In this document: piece by piece, positions 17,621 through 26,899 of the stretch
Position numbering within the stretch: the first letter of the stretch is position 1
How the letters are laid out: each line of letters begins with the position of its first letter
Assembly (NCBI GenBank): GCA_022446905.1
Contig: JAKVBT010000005.1
Coordinates: 593,239-657,238 of the forward strand
Reading direction: 5' to 3'
From: Phycisphaerales bacterium
GTDB taxonomy: Bacteria > Planctomycetota > Phycisphaerae > Phycisphaerales > SM1A02
DNA length: 64,000 nucleotides
The notes under the pieces: model-generated
Databases searched by the model: none
What the model was told of the DNA's origin: nothing
The model's input: only the letters and a program-made list of their open reading frames with translations
Program-made: the position numbers and the translations under genes

Positions 17621-18144
17621 CAGGCTGTCGTTTCGATAACGAGTGATTTGAGTTTCTCTTCAATAGAGCTCACGTCAGGTACTGGGGATCCGCAATTGGA
17701 ATCTCGAATAGAGACAAGAAGCCCTCGGGCTTGACCCAAGCACACTTCATGCCATACGACATCTCGTTCCATTGGTGGCTGATTAGCCAACTCAAGCATC
17801 TGAACATGACACCCATCTGGCGCGAGTTTCTCGCACGCAATCTCAATGCGTCGTTGCAACTCCGACATGGACTCTGCCGACATCACCCGAATCGAACTCT
17901 GGGCGACAGGCACACCCAAACATTGACGCGGAAGACTGGCCCTGCAATTTGGGCAGGCCATTTGGGATGAGGGTGTCCCGGCAGGGTCAATCGCATCACC
18001 ATCTGCGTTGAACCGAACAGGCAAGAAACGAACCGGCCATGGATCGCCCAATACAGGGTCTCCAGACAGATCAGGATGAGCCGCTACGAACCGAATTTCT
18101 TCGGCTGCAAGGACGTGATCGCAATATGGACACTCTTTGACCAT
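17620..18144 (-). CDS. Small zinc-ribbon protein, first gene of the minus arm
   Basis: 174 residues from ATG 18144. The longer frame to 18219 reads through tRNA-Arg and is rejected. Two cysteine pairs, CPYC at residues 6-9 and CPNC at ~65-68, form a probable treble-clef or zinc-ribbon metal site. They are separated by an arginine/proline-rich stretch. The C-terminal half is a small alpha/beta domain with no motif I know. Zinc-ribbon adaptors often accompany GTPase-GAP1 gene sets, which supports grouping it with the locus, but its function is unknown. It lies 48 nt downstream of tRNA-Arg on the same strand and may share that transcript. Confidence 0.55.
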   Translation of the reverse strand: MVKECPYCDHVLAAEEIRFVAAHPDLSGDPVLGDPWPVRFLPVRFNADGDAIDPAGTPSSQMACPNCRASLPRQCLGVPVAQSSIRVMSAESMSELQRRIEIACEKLAPDGCHVQMLELANQPPMERDVVWHEVCLGQARGLLVSIRDSNCGSPVPDVSSIEEKLKSLVIETTA

Positions 18145-18192
18145 TGCAGCGTCTGTGAGTCTACCGCTGAGGAACTGAGCGGGTGAGACCAA

Positions 18193-18266
18193 CGTCCACG
18201 GCAGGACTCGAACCTGCAACCTTCGGCTTCGGAGGCCGACGCTCTATCCAATTGAGCTACGTGGAC
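18193..18266 (-). tRNA. tRNA-Arg(CCG)
   Basis: The reverse strand folds into a full cloverleaf. The 7-bp acceptor stem is GTCCACG/CGTGGAC, the anticodon loop is CTCCGAA with anticodon CCG, and the T-loop is TTCGAGT. The discriminator is G (18193). CCA is not encoded, so a CCA-adding enzyme is needed. Confidence 0.95.
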
Positions 18267-18312
18267 CCTAAGGCACCAAATGGTATCGCCTCATCCTTTA
18301 GAATCGTGCCTG

Positions 18313-19977
18313 ATGCCAGAGTCCTTCGATCCATCCCAAACACTTGATCAGGTCGCAGTGCTGCGCCTGGTAGGGGTGCGTGGGCCTGAGATGGAGCCTG
18401 TCGAACTCAGTCGGTCCGGAGGCGTCCTTGGCCGTGGGGCCGCCAGCGAGGTTCGCCTCGCGGATGCAACTGTGTCCCGACGACACGCGTCCATCTCCCA
18501 TGTTGGCGGTGTATGGCTGCTGACCGATCTTGGCGGAGCAAATGGCACCTGGCTCAATGATGTTCGCATGGAAAGTGGCGAAGCGGCACCGATCTCCCCG
18601 GGCGACCGCATCGGCATCGGCCCGTGGATTCTTCAGGTCGGCTCATGGGCACCGACCACCATCTCAATGACCAGTGAGTCAAAAGATGATGTTTCTGTGG
18701 TCAACGTGCAGCGCATTGACCCAGCAGCAACAGGTCGATTGGCCCGGCATCGTCTTCAACTACTCATTGATTGCGCCGGTCGCATCAACCAAGCGACAAA
18801 TACAACTGAATTAGCCGCTGCCATTCTAGAATCCGTGATCGATGGCACCGGGTACGGGCGCGCAGCACTCCTGCGTATTGCAGGGACCGGGGATGAGGTC
18901 GAAGTGATTGGCTATCGATCCAAAGATGGCGCTGACCCAGATCCATTCAGTCGGTCACTGGTACTCCGCGCTACCGAAGGCGAAATGGTCACCATGATGG
19001 CTCAGCAAGCAGATGCGGCATGGGGGCAAAGCATCGCCGAGTTGAATATTCACTCTGCCCTCTGTGCTCCCATTCTGGTCGACGAGGTGGTCGCGGCCTG
19101 CCTTTATCTTGATGCCCGTGGACAGGAAGAAGATGTTCAGGGTGATGCTGCTGGATTCTGCGAGGCAATTACTCAACTCGGCGGCCTGTGTATGGCCAAT
19201 ATCAGGAGGCAAGCCCTCAAAACGCGCCAACGCGAACTTGAAGCTGATTTGGCTGCCGCCAAAGAGGCTCAGCAACTCATGGTTCCTGTGGATCAAACCT
19301 CCATGGGGCATGTGGACTACCACGCAGTCTTTCACCCTGGCCGCGCAGCTTCCGGTGATTTGTTTGATGTCCTTGAGATCTCTGAAGACCGGATTGCGGT
19401 ACTTCTCGGCGATGTCTCTGGCAAAGGGGTTGGTGCGGCCATTTTGATGGCGGCTGCCCAAGCCTATCTGCGCGGAGTTTTGTCACGAGGAGAGGATCCT
19501 GGCACCGCTGTGAAATCCCTCAATGAATTCCTGATTGAGCGAAGTGCCGTCAACCGTTTCGTCACACTCTGGGTTGGTCTATTTGATGCTGACGGCTCGG
19601 TGACCTATGTCGATGCTGGCCATGGACACTGGGTAGTGTGCCGGGCCAATGGCGACGTGGAAGTGGGAGAATCCAATGCCCCGTTGGTCGGAGCGGTCGA
19701 GGGCATGGAATTCACATCTATGTCTCTATCCCTTGGACATGGGGACCGGATCGTGCTCATGACCGATGGCATTCCCGAGCAGCCTGGCGGCGAAGAAAAC
19801 GAGCAATACGGCATCAACCGCGTCACTCAGGTACTCAGCAGAACTCGCACCTGCAATGAGGATGTCACAGAATTGATGACCTCACTTCGGCGCTGGTCAG
19901 CAGGGCCGCTGGCGGATGACACAACCGCCGCAAGCGTCACAGTGAATTCCATAAACAACAGTGTGGCCCCGGTATGA
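18313..19977 (+). CDS. FHA-GAF-PP2C (SpoIIE-type) serine/threonine phosphatase
   Basis: 554 residues from ATG 18313; an in-frame ATG at 18280 would add 11 residues. An N-terminal FHA domain has LGRG followed by SRRH and NGTWLN (~35-85) and should bind a phosphothreonine peptide. A central GAF-like region (~135-290) is followed by a short coiled linker (ELEADLAAAKEAQQLM). The SpoIIE/PP2C domain has SGDLFDV, GDVSGKGVGA, DAGHGH, MTDGIPEQ and ADDTTAA, so all metal-binding acids are present. It probably dephosphorylates an anti-sigma-antagonist or similar target in response to the GAF ligand. No partner-switch genes are adjacent. It is divergent from tRNA-Arg and the GTPase locus, and 46 nt upstream of sdhC. 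Confidence 0.88.
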   Translation: MPESFDPSQTLDQVAVLRLVGVRGPEMEPVELSRSGGVLGRGAASEVRLADATVSRRHASISHVGGVWLLTDLGGANGTWLNDVRMESGEAAPISPGDRIGIGPWILQVGSWAPTTISMTSESKDDVSVVNVQRIDPAATGRLARHRLQLLIDCAGRINQATNTTELAAAILESVIDGTGYGRAALLRIAGTGDEVEVIGYRSKDGADPDPFSRSLVLRATEGEMVTMMAQQADAAWGQSIAELNIHSALCAPILVDEVVAACLYLDARGQEEDVQGDAAGFCEAITQLGGLCMANIRRQALKTRQRELEADLAAAKEAQQLMVPVDQTSMGHVDYHAVFHPGRAASGDLFDVLEISEDRIAVLLGDVSGKGVGAAILMAAAQAYLRGVLSRGEDPGTAVKSLNEFLIERSAVNRFVTLWVGLFDADGSVTYVDAGHGHWVVCRANGDVEVGESNAPLVGAVEGMEFTSMSLSLGHGDRIVLMTDGIPEQPGGEENEQYGINRVTQVLSRTRTCNEDVTELMTSLRRWSAGPLADDTTAASVTVNSINNSVAPV

Positions 19978-20023
19978 TTGGATTAGCCACTATCCCATTC
20001 TTGGGCCAACTTTGGAGCTCTGC

Positions 20024-20803
20024 ATGCGGCTGATCAGGTTCTATCGCACTGCCATCGGAAAGAAGATTGTTGTCGCCGTGACCGGCGTAGTCCTCTTCGC
20101 TTTTCTGATTCTGCACATGTTCGGGAATCTGAAGGTGTTTTTTGGACCCACCGCCCTTGATCAATACGCGCTCCACCTCAGGACGATCGGAGAGGGCATC
20201 TTTGGCTGGGGGGGCGTGCTCTGGATCACTCGGGGCGTACTCATCGTCAGCGTCCTGGCACACATCATCACGGTGATTCTGCTTGTCATTCAGAATCGGC
20301 GTGCCCGCCCAGTGAAGTATCGCAAGCACCGTACACAGGCCGCAACGATTGCTGCCCGCCTCATGGAGGCATCCGGCTTGCTGATTTTGGTTTTTGTCGT
20401 ACTGCACATTCTGCAATTCACCACTGGTGATATTCAGCCAGCCCCAGTCTTATTCAGTGAGCAAGACGGCCACATGATGGCCGATGTGTACCGGAATCTG
20501 TATGCAGCATTTTCCATCTGGTGGGTTGCTTGGCTGTACATCTTTGCCATGGCCTGCATCTGCGTACACCTCTATCACGGCGGCTGGTCCTTCCTACAGA
20601 CGCTTGGCTTTGACAATCAGGACCGCAACTTTGGCGCACGAATCTGGGCATGGTGCCTCTCTGTAGGCCTGTTCATTGGCTTCTCTTCTGTCCCACTTGG
20701 ATTCTGGACGGGCTACTTGCCCGCCCCTGAAGGAACCCCTTCCCTGACCGCAGATGCGCAATCCACTGACACCTCTGAAACCACACATGGGAAGTCCCAC
20801 TGA
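20024..20803 (+). CDS. sdhC: Succinate dehydrogenase/fumarate reductase cytochrome b subunit
   Basis: 259 residues. The ATG at 20024 is chosen over the upstream 19961 because GGAG (20013-20016) precedes it and the protein then begins [14 protein letters not shown], as in the family. Five hydrophobic helices and histidines in [20 protein letters not shown] and [10 protein letters not shown] fit the single-polypeptide, di-haem, five-helix type B anchor of Bacteroidetes, Campylobacterota and planctomycetes. It anchors SdhA and SdhB in the inner membrane and exchanges electrons with the quinone. First gene of sdhCAB, one base before sdhA. Confidence 0.9.
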   Translation: MRLIRFYRTAIGKKIVVAVTGVVLFAFLILHMFGNLKVFFGPTALDQYALHLRTIGEGIFGWGGVLWITRGVLIVSVLAHIITVILLVIQNRRARPVKYRKHRTQAATIAARLMEASGLLILVFVVLHILQFTTGDIQPAPVLFSEQDGHMMADVYRNLYAAFSIWWVAWLYIFAMACICVHLYHGGWSFLQTLGFDNQDRNFGARIWAWCLSVGLFIGFSSVPLGFWTGYLPAPEGTPSLTADAQSTDTSETTHGKSH

Positions 20804-20804
20804 C

Positions 20805-22718
20805 ATGCTTGAACTGAATGCAGGAATCCCAGAAGGGCCAGTTTCAGAGGCGTGGACGAAGTACCTCGACCATGTCAAATTGGTCGGTCCACGCAATCGC
20901 CCCTCCTACGATGTCATCGTGGTTGGCACAGGATTAGCCGGCGCTGCGGCAGCTGCATCACTGGCTGCGCAGGGCTACAAAGTCCATGTCTTTTGTTTTC
21001 AAGACTCCTCGCGTCGTGCCCATTCCATTGCAGCCCAGGGCGGCATCAATGCCCCGAAGAACTATCGCAACGATGGCGACAGTGTCTATCGCCTGTTCTA
21101 TGACACTCAAAAAGGCGGCGATTTCCGTTCCCGCGAGGCCAATGTATGGCGATTGGCCGAGGTCGCCACCGGCATTATTGATCAAGCGACGGCTCAGGGT
21201 GTGCCATTTGCCCGTGAGTACGGAGGCAATGTTGCCAACCGAAGTTTCGGTGGGGTACTCGTAGAGCGAACTTTCTATTGCCGTGGACAAACCGGCCAAC
21301 AACTGCTTCTCGGTGCCTATCAGGCGCTACAGCACCAGGTGGCCGTCGGCAATGCGGTGATGCATCCTCGCACTGAGATCCAAGACATCGTCAATATTGA
21401 TGGACGCTGCCGTGGCATCGTCTATCGCTGCCTCAAGACTGGTGAGATTCGCAGCATGTCCGCAGACGCAGTGGTTCTGGCCAGTGGTGGATATGGAAAT
21501 GTCTTCTTCCAAAGCACCAATGCCTTCAACAGCAACGTAACGGCAGCATGGCGGGCTCATAAACGCGGGGCAGGCATGGCAAACCCATGCATGGTGCAGA
21601 TTCACCCCACCTGTATTCCCGTTTCTGGAAACTTCCAATGCAAACTGACGCTGATGAGCGAGTCTTTGCGAAATGATGGCCGGGTTTGGGTGCCACGTAA
21701 AGAAGGCGACACACGTTCGCCTGACCAGATTCCAGAGGCGGAGCGCTACTACTACCTAGAGGAACGCTATCCGTCCTTTGGCAATCTAGTTCCTCGCGAT
21801 GTCGCTGCAAGAAATGCGAAATACGTCTGTGATGATGGTCTTGGCATCGGTGGCCGAAAGCAGGTCTATCTTGACTTCAGCGACGCCATCAAGGAGCGTG
21901 GGCATCAGGTCATCGCTGAACGCTATGGCAACCTCTTCGATATGTATGAGGAAATCACAACTGAGTCACCCTATCAGGTGCCCATGCGTATTTTCCCGGC
22001 TGTCCACTACTGCATGGGCGGACTCTGGGTCGACTATGGACTCATGACCAATATTCCAGGCCTTTGGGCGATAGGCGAAGCCAACTTTTCTGACCACGGC
22101 GCTAATCGACTTGGCGCCAGCAGCATGATGCAATGCTTGGCAGATGGCTATTTCGTCTTACCGCAAACCATATGCAGTGACTTGCATGATTTGTACCGCC
22201 AAAAGGTCACCACTGAGCATCCTGAATTCGCAAAAGCAGAGGCCGATGTGAAGGATCGGATTCATTGGCTGATGTCACGGCAGGGCAGTCGCACCCCAAT
22301 GTCGATCCATAAAGAACTGGGTGAAGTCATGTGGGACTATTGTGGCATGGCGCGCACTGCTGATGGCTTACAGCAAGCGATGTCAAAAATTGATGACCTG
22401 CGCGACGCCTTCGAAAATGACATGATCGTTCCTGGAAGTGCAGATGGAACCAATCAGGCGCTTGAACGAGCTGGTCGGCTTGGTGATTTCCTCGAGTTGG
22501 GGCACCTGATGTGCCGAGATGCCTATGAGCGCAATGAATCTTGCGGCTGCCACTTCCGCGAGGAACACCAGACCGATGATGGCGAGGTGGTTCGTGACGA
22601 CGAGAATTGCTCGCATGTCTCTGTATGGGAGTGGAAGGGCAAGGACCAGCCTCACGAGTTGACCAAAGAAGCCCTCAGCTTCGACACATTGCCGCTGATG
22701 ACCAGGAGCTACAAGTAA
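20805..22718 (+). CDS. sdhA: Succinate dehydrogenase/fumarate reductase flavoprotein subunit
   Basis: 637 residues from ATG 20805, one base after the sdhC stop; an earlier ATG at 20787 is inside sdhC. The FAD-binding motif is [36 protein letters not shown] holds the histidine that carries covalent FAD. The substrate/active-site segment has HPTCIPVSG, and [19 protein letters not shown] follows near the C-terminal FAD contact. It oxidises succinate to fumarate (or the reverse) in the cytoplasm-facing part of complex II. Length and motifs fit the type B enzyme predicted by SdhC. Confidence 0.97.
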   Translation: MLELNAGIPEGPVSEAWTKYLDHVKLVGPRNRPSYDVIVVGTGLAGAAAAASLAAQGYKVHVFCFQDSSRRAHSIAAQGGINAPKNYRNDGDSVYRLFYDTQKGGDFRSREANVWRLAEVATGIIDQATAQGVPFAREYGGNVANRSFGGVLVERTFYCRGQTGQQLLLGAYQALQHQVAVGNAVMHPRTEIQDIVNIDGRCRGIVYRCLKTGEIRSMSADAVVLASGGYGNVFFQSTNAFNSNVTAAWRAHKRGAGMANPCMVQIHPTCIPVSGNFQCKLTLMSESLRNDGRVWVPRKEGDTRSPDQIPEAERYYYLEERYPSFGNLVPRDVAARNAKYVCDDGLGIGGRKQVYLDFSDAIKERGHQVIAERYGNLFDMYEEITTESPYQVPMRIFPAVHYCMGGLWVDYGLMTNIPGLWAIGEANFSDHGANRLGASSMMQCLADGYFVLPQTICSDLHDLYRQKVTTEHPEFAKAEADVKDRIHWLMSRQGSRTPMSIHKELGEVMWDYCGMARTADGLQQAMSKIDDLRDAFENDMIVPGSADGTNQALERAGRLGDFLELGHLMCRDAYERNESCGCHFREEHQTDDGEVVRDDENCSHVSVWEWKGKDQPHELTKEALSFDTLPLMTRSYK

Positions 22719-23494
22719 TGCGAATTAAGTTGCATATCTGGAGGCAGAATGGTCCGCAGGCCAAGGGCGACTTTGAGGTCCACCAACTCGACGATGTCGA
22801 TGAAGATATGTCCTTCCTGGAAATGCTCGATGTGCTGAACGAGGAGATCATTGAATCTGGCGGCGACCCAGTCACTTTTGACAGTGACTGCCGCGAGGGC
22901 ATTTGCGGTGCTTGTAGTTGTGTGATCAATGGCCGCCCACACGGCCCTGGACACAAATCCACAACCTGCCAGATTCGCATGCGCTCTTTCAATGATGGCG
23001 ATGAAATCTGGATTGAACCATTTCGATCACGGGGGTTTCCGGTCGTCAAGGACCTCATGGTGGACAGAGAGGCTTTCGATCGGATCATTCGCGCTGGTGG
23101 TTTCATCTCAGTCCACAGTGGCCCAAAGCCCGACGCCAATGACATCCCAATTCCACATCGCATTGCTGAGGAAGCCATGGACGCAGCCGAATGCATCGGT
23201 TGTGGCGCGTGCGTTGCTGCCTGCCCGAATGGATCTGCCATGCTCTTTACAGGCGCCAAGGTGTCTCATCTTGGACTGCTCCCACAGGGACAACCCGAAC
23301 GCGTATCCAGGGTTAAATCAATGGTCGATCAAATGGACGATGAAGGTTTTGGCGCGTGCACGAATTATGCTGAGTGCCAGGATGCCTGCCCCAAGGGAAT
23401 TAGCATTCGCTTCATTGGACGCATGAATCGCGACTACTTAAAGGCGTCTTTGTGCGAGCCTGAAAAGGTCCAAGGCCAACTCAAGGGACATTGA
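22718..23494 (+). CDS. sdhB: Succinate dehydrogenase/fumarate reductase iron-sulfur subunit
   Basis: 258 residues. The start ATG overlaps the sdhA stop (TAATG); the frame back to 22607 lies in sdhA. Three cluster motifs are visible: [11 protein letters not shown] plus a later C for [2Fe-2S], [12 protein letters not shown] for [4Fe-4S], and [12 protein letters not shown] for the third cluster. It passes electrons from FADH2 of SdhA to SdhC. The 3' end overlaps the convergent lipoprotein gene by 14 nt. Confidence 0.97.
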   Translation: MRIKLHIWRQNGPQAKGDFEVHQLDDVDEDMSFLEMLDVLNEEIIESGGDPVTFDSDCREGICGACSCVINGRPHGPGHKSTTCQIRMRSFNDGDEIWIEPFRSRGFPVVKDLMVDREAFDRIIRAGGFISVHSGPKPDANDIPIPHRIAEEAMDAAECIGCGACVAACPNGSAMLFTGAKVSHLGLLPQGQPERVSRVKSMVDQMDDEGFGACTNYAECQDACPKGISIRFIGRMNRDYLKASLCEPEKVQGQLKGH

Positions 23495-23927
23495 TGCGAG
23501 CTGCTGGCTTCTCAGCTTCCACGCGCACTTCGTAGGGCATGCCTTCCACAGCGGTCCATGTAGTGGCTCCATAAATTTCATCATTTGTTGCCCGCAGAAG
23601 CAGGATGCCTGAGCAGCCGCCATCGGTGGCAACGGTCAGCCAGTTCGGCCGATTGCCCGCAATCTGAACGTGGCTCACTCCATTGGCATCGGTCACTGCC
23701 TGTGAATATTGTGGATTTGGCCATGGTGACACTGGGGGCCCAATGACTTCCCGTGGAGGCATGAACGGACGCCCACCACTGAGCCACAAACGGGCAGCTG
23801 GCACAGGAACATGCGTCGTGACATGACGGACCTTGACTGTAGCTGGAATCGGCTGCGATCCCGGGAGACAGCCTCCACTGCACAGTGCCACTGCAATCAA
23901 CCATAAACCACGTCTCATTGAAATCAT
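23481..23927 (-). CDS. Small hypothetical lipoprotein
   Basis: 148 residues from the ATG at 23927; the longer frame to 24155 reads through tRNA-Ser. The N-terminus [17 protein letters not shown] has a basic region, hydrophobic core and lipobox, so export and lipidation are expected. The mature part contains [20 protein letters not shown] and a later [14 protein letters not shown]. That layout is like carboxypeptidase-regulatory/Big-type beta-sandwich domains (a 'tuneable parameter then TD-NG' pattern), but this is only a shape comparison. It stands alone and is convergent with sdhB. Confidence 0.6.
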   Translation of the reverse strand: MISMRRGLWLIAVALCSGGCLPGSQPIPATVKVRHVTTHVPVPAARLWLSGGRPFMPPREVIGPPVSPWPNPQYSQAVTDANGVSHVQIAGNRPNWLTVATDGGCSGILLLRATNDEIYGATTWTAVEGMPYEVRVEAEKPAARINVP

Positions 23928-23986
23928 GGTATCGCAGCCATGATCCACAGCGCAGATGCATTGAAAGCAACAGTCAGGGAGGCCAA

Positions 23987-24073
23987 CGGTGGGGGCGGGA
24001 TTCGAACCCGCGATACGCCGAAACGTATACCGGTTTTCAAGACCGGCGCATTCAACCGCTCTGCCACCCCACC
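23987..24073 (-). tRNA. tRNA-Ser(TGA)
   Basis: Class II tRNA of 87 nt on the reverse strand. The acceptor stem is GGTGGGG/CCCCACC and the anticodon loop is CTTGAAA, with anticodon TGA. A long variable arm (TATACGTTTCGGCGTAT-like) and the T-loop TTCGAAT follow. CCA is not encoded. Confidence 0.95.
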
Positions 24074-24088
24074 TGCAAGAACAGCATG

Positions 24089-24856
24089 CTATCCAGAGCG
24101 AGGCCGGTATGTCTGCGGCACTGCCCCTGCAGCAACCCAGCGATACTTGATCCAAGTGCTCTGCCCGAGAACCCAGGCCAGCGACCAGCCAGTCCGACCA
24201 TCAAGCACACCGCCTTTGAGCACATAACTACGCAAAAAAGCCCAAGCAGCTCTCGCCGCGGCGCCTACGAGTGTGATGCGCTTTCCTCGGTCGATTGCAT
24301 CTTGGGCGCCAATGCCGGCATAGTGCAGTTGTTTGTGCCGGAGATGTGATTTAGTCGGACAGGTGTCATGGAGAATCCAGCCTGACAGCGGGGCGACATC
24401 ACCATTCACAATCAGTCGTTCGTGAAGGGGCACATCGGTGAAGCGGCCACTACCTCGATGAAAGAGCCGCAGTTTGCGCTCCCCTGACCACTCACCAAAT
24501 CGCATCGTCCGTCCAAGGAACTGATTTCGAAAGGGGATCGTAAAGCCTTGAGCGTTCGTGGCCGTAATAGTTTCTGAGATCTCCGCAGCCAACTGCTCAC
24601 TGACGTATTCATCACAATCAATGGACAAAATCCAATCGCAAGTTGCCAAATCAATCGCGTGATTCTTCTGGGGGCCAAAACCTTTCCAAGGAACATTATG
24701 GACGTGGGGAGTGTGCCGCGCCGCGATTTCGCGCGTGTCATCGGTGCTTTCCGAATCCACCACGATAATCTCGTCAGCCCACGCGACTTGTCGCAGGCAC
24801 TGGTCGATCCTCGCGGACTCGTTGAAAGTAATCAAAACGACACTGACGCTGGTCAC
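24089..24856 (-). CDS. Family 2 glycosyltransferase (WaaE/KdtX-like)
   Basis: 255 residues if started at GTG 24856, which gives VTSVSVVLITFNE as the N-terminus. The frame extends to 24946 but would then overlap the divergent deacetylase gene. The GT2 motifs are SVVLITFNESARI, EIIVVDSESTDDT, the DXD-type metal site SIDCDEYVS, and ERKLRLFHRGSGRF. The WXXD-type pattern and length match lipopolysaccharide core beta-glycosyltransferases of the WaaE group. It would transfer a sugar from a nucleotide donor on the cytoplasmic face of the inner membrane. Paired head-to-head with a polysaccharide deacetylase (38 nt apart), which suggests envelope glycan work. Confidence 0.83.
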   Translation of the reverse strand: MTSVSVVLITFNESARIDQCLRQVAWADEIIVVDSESTDDTREIAARHTPHVHNVPWKGFGPQKNHAIDLATCDWILSIDCDEYVSEQLAAEISETITATNAQGFTIPFRNQFLGRTMRFGEWSGERKLRLFHRGSGRFTDVPLHERLIVNGDVAPLSGWILHDTCPTKSHLRHKQLHYAGIGAQDAIDRGKRITLVGAAARAAWAFLRSYVLKGGVLDGRTGWSLAWVLGQSTWIKYRWVAAGAVPQTYRPRSG

Positions 24857-24894
24857 AAGCGAACCATACCCGACATGCGGGGTACCCTGCGAGC

Positions 24895-25599
24895 ATGGCC
24901 CGCATCCCGGTCTTGCTCTATCACCGAATTGCACCAGGCGAAGCATCGTCGATGAACACGCCGCCTGATGTTTTTGCGCGTCACTTGCGACAGATCAAGA
25001 ATGCCGGATGGCAGTCCATCACACTGGCAGACATGATTCGCGGCCAGCATCTTCGACCCCGCAGATTCGTACTCAGCTTTGACGATGGATATCAGGATTT
25101 TGCTGATACGGCATGGCCACTGATCCAAGCTCATGGTTTTACTGCGGTCAATTTCGTAGTCCCAACCTGTGTAGGTGGAGAAAACCAATGGGATGGGGGG
25201 GGAACATCTCTGATGTCGCTCAACACCCTGAAGGACCTGGCGGCTGACGGATTGGAAGTAGGACTGCACGGATGGAAACACGAAGATTGGGATGCCATGC
25301 CAGAGGAGAAGCTCCACTCACTGCTCAGCCAAGGCCTTGATTGGTTTCAAGAATCACAGTTACCACTGACGCCCGCCTTTGCTTATCCGGGGGGTAAATT
25401 TCCACGACGCGAGCCACATCAGTCGACACTTGCCCGCGTTTTTGCCGCGTCCCCAATTCAGATGGCCTTTCGCATTGGATCAGCATTGGCCCGTGTCCCA
25501 TGCAAGAATCCCTGGGCCATGTGTCGAGTCCCGATCGAGGGAAAGGATGGGCCGTTCAAACTACGTTTTAAAATGACGCTCGGTCGCACGCGATTCTGA
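24895..25599 (+). CDS. Polysaccharide deacetylase (NodB-like, carbohydrate esterase 4)
   Basis: 234 residues. The NodB fold is shown by IPVLLYHRI at the start, the catalytic/metal motif SFDDGYQDF, the metal histidines in GLHGWKHEDW, and FAYPGGKF. It has no signal peptide, so it acts in the cytoplasm or with a lipid-linked intermediate. Deacetylation of an N-acetyl sugar is expected, but the substrate is not determinable. An eight-G run (25195-25202) lies in the coding frame at the W-D-G-G-G segment. Divergent from the GT2 gene. Confidence 0.85.
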   Translation: MARIPVLLYHRIAPGEASSMNTPPDVFARHLRQIKNAGWQSITLADMIRGQHLRPRRFVLSFDDGYQDFADTAWPLIQAHGFTAVNFVVPTCVGGENQWDGGGTSLMSLNTLKDLAADGLEVGLHGWKHEDWDAMPEEKLHSLLSQGLDWFQESQLPLTPAFAYPGGKFPRREPHQSTLARVFAASPIQMAFRIGSALARVPCKNPWAMCRVPIEGKDGPFKLRFKMTLGRTRF

Positions 25600-25636
25600 C
25601 CGAGTATCCTGCATCTATGGTCAAGGAGATTTGCTG

Positions 25637-25972
25637 ATGCATATTCGCGTACACATCATGGTCACCTCTATCGCTCTACCACTGGCTGGTTGCCATGGAC
25701 CACTGGATACATCGGATCTGCCAGCTCAGGAAGATGCGATCATGGCCGAAGGACATATGGATATGGGAGACGGTTCAACAGCGCCACTGGCCCAAACACC
25801 GCGCAATGACCCATTTGACCCAGACCCCTTTATTGCACGAGAACGCTACGACAGAGCCTCTACCCTCGACGAATCCAATCTCGCTCCCGGGGCCTCCACA
25901 CTGGTTCCAAGCCCCGAGTCCCCAACAGGTGATCCTATGGATCAGCCCGCAGTCAACGTGCAGGACGAATAG
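25637..25972 (+). CDS. Small hypothetical lipoprotein
   Basis: 111 residues. The ATG at 25637 is preferred over TTG 25631 because AAGGAG (25623-25628) is then 8 nt upstream. The signal sequence ends in LPLAGC, a lipobox. The mature chain is acidic and Asp/Pro/Ser-rich with no recognisable domain (NDPFDPDPFIARERYD in the middle) and is probably disordered. Its end overlaps the convergent ROK gene by 20 nt. Confidence 0.6.
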   Translation: MHIRVHIMVTSIALPLAGCHGPLDTSDLPAQEDAIMAEGHMDMGDGSTAPLAQTPRNDPFDPDPFIARERYDRASTLDESNLAPGASTLVPSPESPTGDPMDQPAVNVQDE

Positions 25973-26855
25973 CCAAAGGGTTCAGTCGAGCAGCTCCGAA
26001 GACACCACTGCTATCACCGTGGAGTGCTGGAACAATCCGCGTGCGGAGTTCATCACAAAAGGTGTACTCCTTCCAGCGCAGAGGTAGCTCCTCGTAAATC
26101 GCATCAATGCGACTGAGTCCTCCGCCAACAACCATCACCTCCGGATCAAGCACATTGATGATGACGGCCGTGGCTCGAGCCAAACGATCAAGCCACTGCT
26201 GCACTACTTCGGACTGTGGATGGGCACTCGCTAAAGCAGTCGCGCTCATCACCTCTTGCCCGCTGCGCACCCAGTTCGCTTCTAGCGCAGGACCAGACAA
26301 CCAAGTTTCAAGACAACCTACTTGTCCACACCAACAGGGCTGTGGGTCACGCTCCCCAGCCTGCGGCCAAGGCAGAGGCATGTGTCCCCACTCCCCGGCC
26401 ACGCCATTGAGTCCGCACACCAATTGGCCGTTTACGGTCCATGCGCCGCCCACCCCTGTTCCGAGGATGATCGCAAAGACCGGACTGGCCCCAGTAGCTG
26501 CACCTTGGAGTGACTCTGAAAGGGCAAGGCAATTTGCATCATTGGCCATCACAACCGGTCGGCCGAGCGCCAATTCCAGATCCTGACGAAATGGGCGGCC
26601 ATTGAGCACCGTTGAGTTGGCGTTTCGCATGAGACCGGTGCTGGGTGAGGGGCTACCAGGCACGCCCATCCCGATGTGCGTACTGGTGTGATGAGCTTCA
26701 CGCTCTACAGCGTGGACCAAGTCCGTGATTACCGACACAATCTGGTCGTAACTCCGCGCAGGTGTCGACACACGTTTGCGAGAAAGCACCTGATCAGCAG
26801 CATCAATGACCACCGCCTCAATCTTGGTACCTCCAATGTCCACGCCTGTTCCCAT
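25953..26855 (-). CDS. ROK-family sugar kinase (glucokinase/fructokinase-like)
   Basis: 300 residues. It starts GTGVDIGGTKIEAVVID (ATP phosphate-binding loop). NDANCLALSE contains the catalytic Asp, the second phosphate loop is ILGTGVGGAW, and the ROK zinc motif CWCGQVGCLETW follows (CxCGxxGCxE). It phosphorylates a hexose, N-acetylhexosamine or fructose at the expense of ATP. The sugar specificity cannot be read out, and there is no DNA-binding domain, so it is an enzyme rather than a ROK repressor. Divergent from ettA and convergent with the small lipoprotein. Confidence 0.9.
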   Translation of the reverse strand: MGTGVDIGGTKIEAVVIDAADQVLSRKRVSTPARSYDQIVSVITDLVHAVEREAHHTSTHIGMGVPGSPSPSTGLMRNANSTVLNGRPFRQDLELALGRPVVMANDANCLALSESLQGAATGASPVFAIILGTGVGGAWTVNGQLVCGLNGVAGEWGHMPLPWPQAGERDPQPCWCGQVGCLETWLSGPALEANWVRSGQEVMSATALASAHPQSEVVQQWLDRLARATAVIINVLDPEVMVVGGGLSRIDAIYEELPLRWKEYTFCDELRTRIVPALHGDSSGVFGAARLNPLAIRPAR

Positions 26856-26899
26856 ACACCGAAGGGTATCGGATGCATGATGACGATAGGCTGGTGCGC

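Noticed and set aside
6405-18144. Whether the locus is a known Zorya defence system
   Set aside because: There is an ExbB/MotA-like channel, but no ZorB with a peptidoglycan-binding OmpA domain, no ZorC/ZorD helicase or nuclease, and a GTPase/GAP1/vWA set instead.
6405-18144. Whether it is a type VI secretion or TonB/Tol uptake system
   Set aside because: No TssB/C/H/M signatures, no TonB or TolA protein, no TonB-dependent receptor; ExbD-like proteins have unfamiliar periplasmic domains.
18145-18219. N-terminal extension of the zinc-ribbon protein into tRNA-Arg
   Set aside because: The added residues are a translation of tRNA-Arg, a common artefact.
18193-18266. tRNA-Arg as an integration site for the GTPase locus
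   Set aside because: The tRNA borders the locus, but I found no duplicated tRNA 3' end and no integrase near 6405 or 18144, so island insertion is unsupported.
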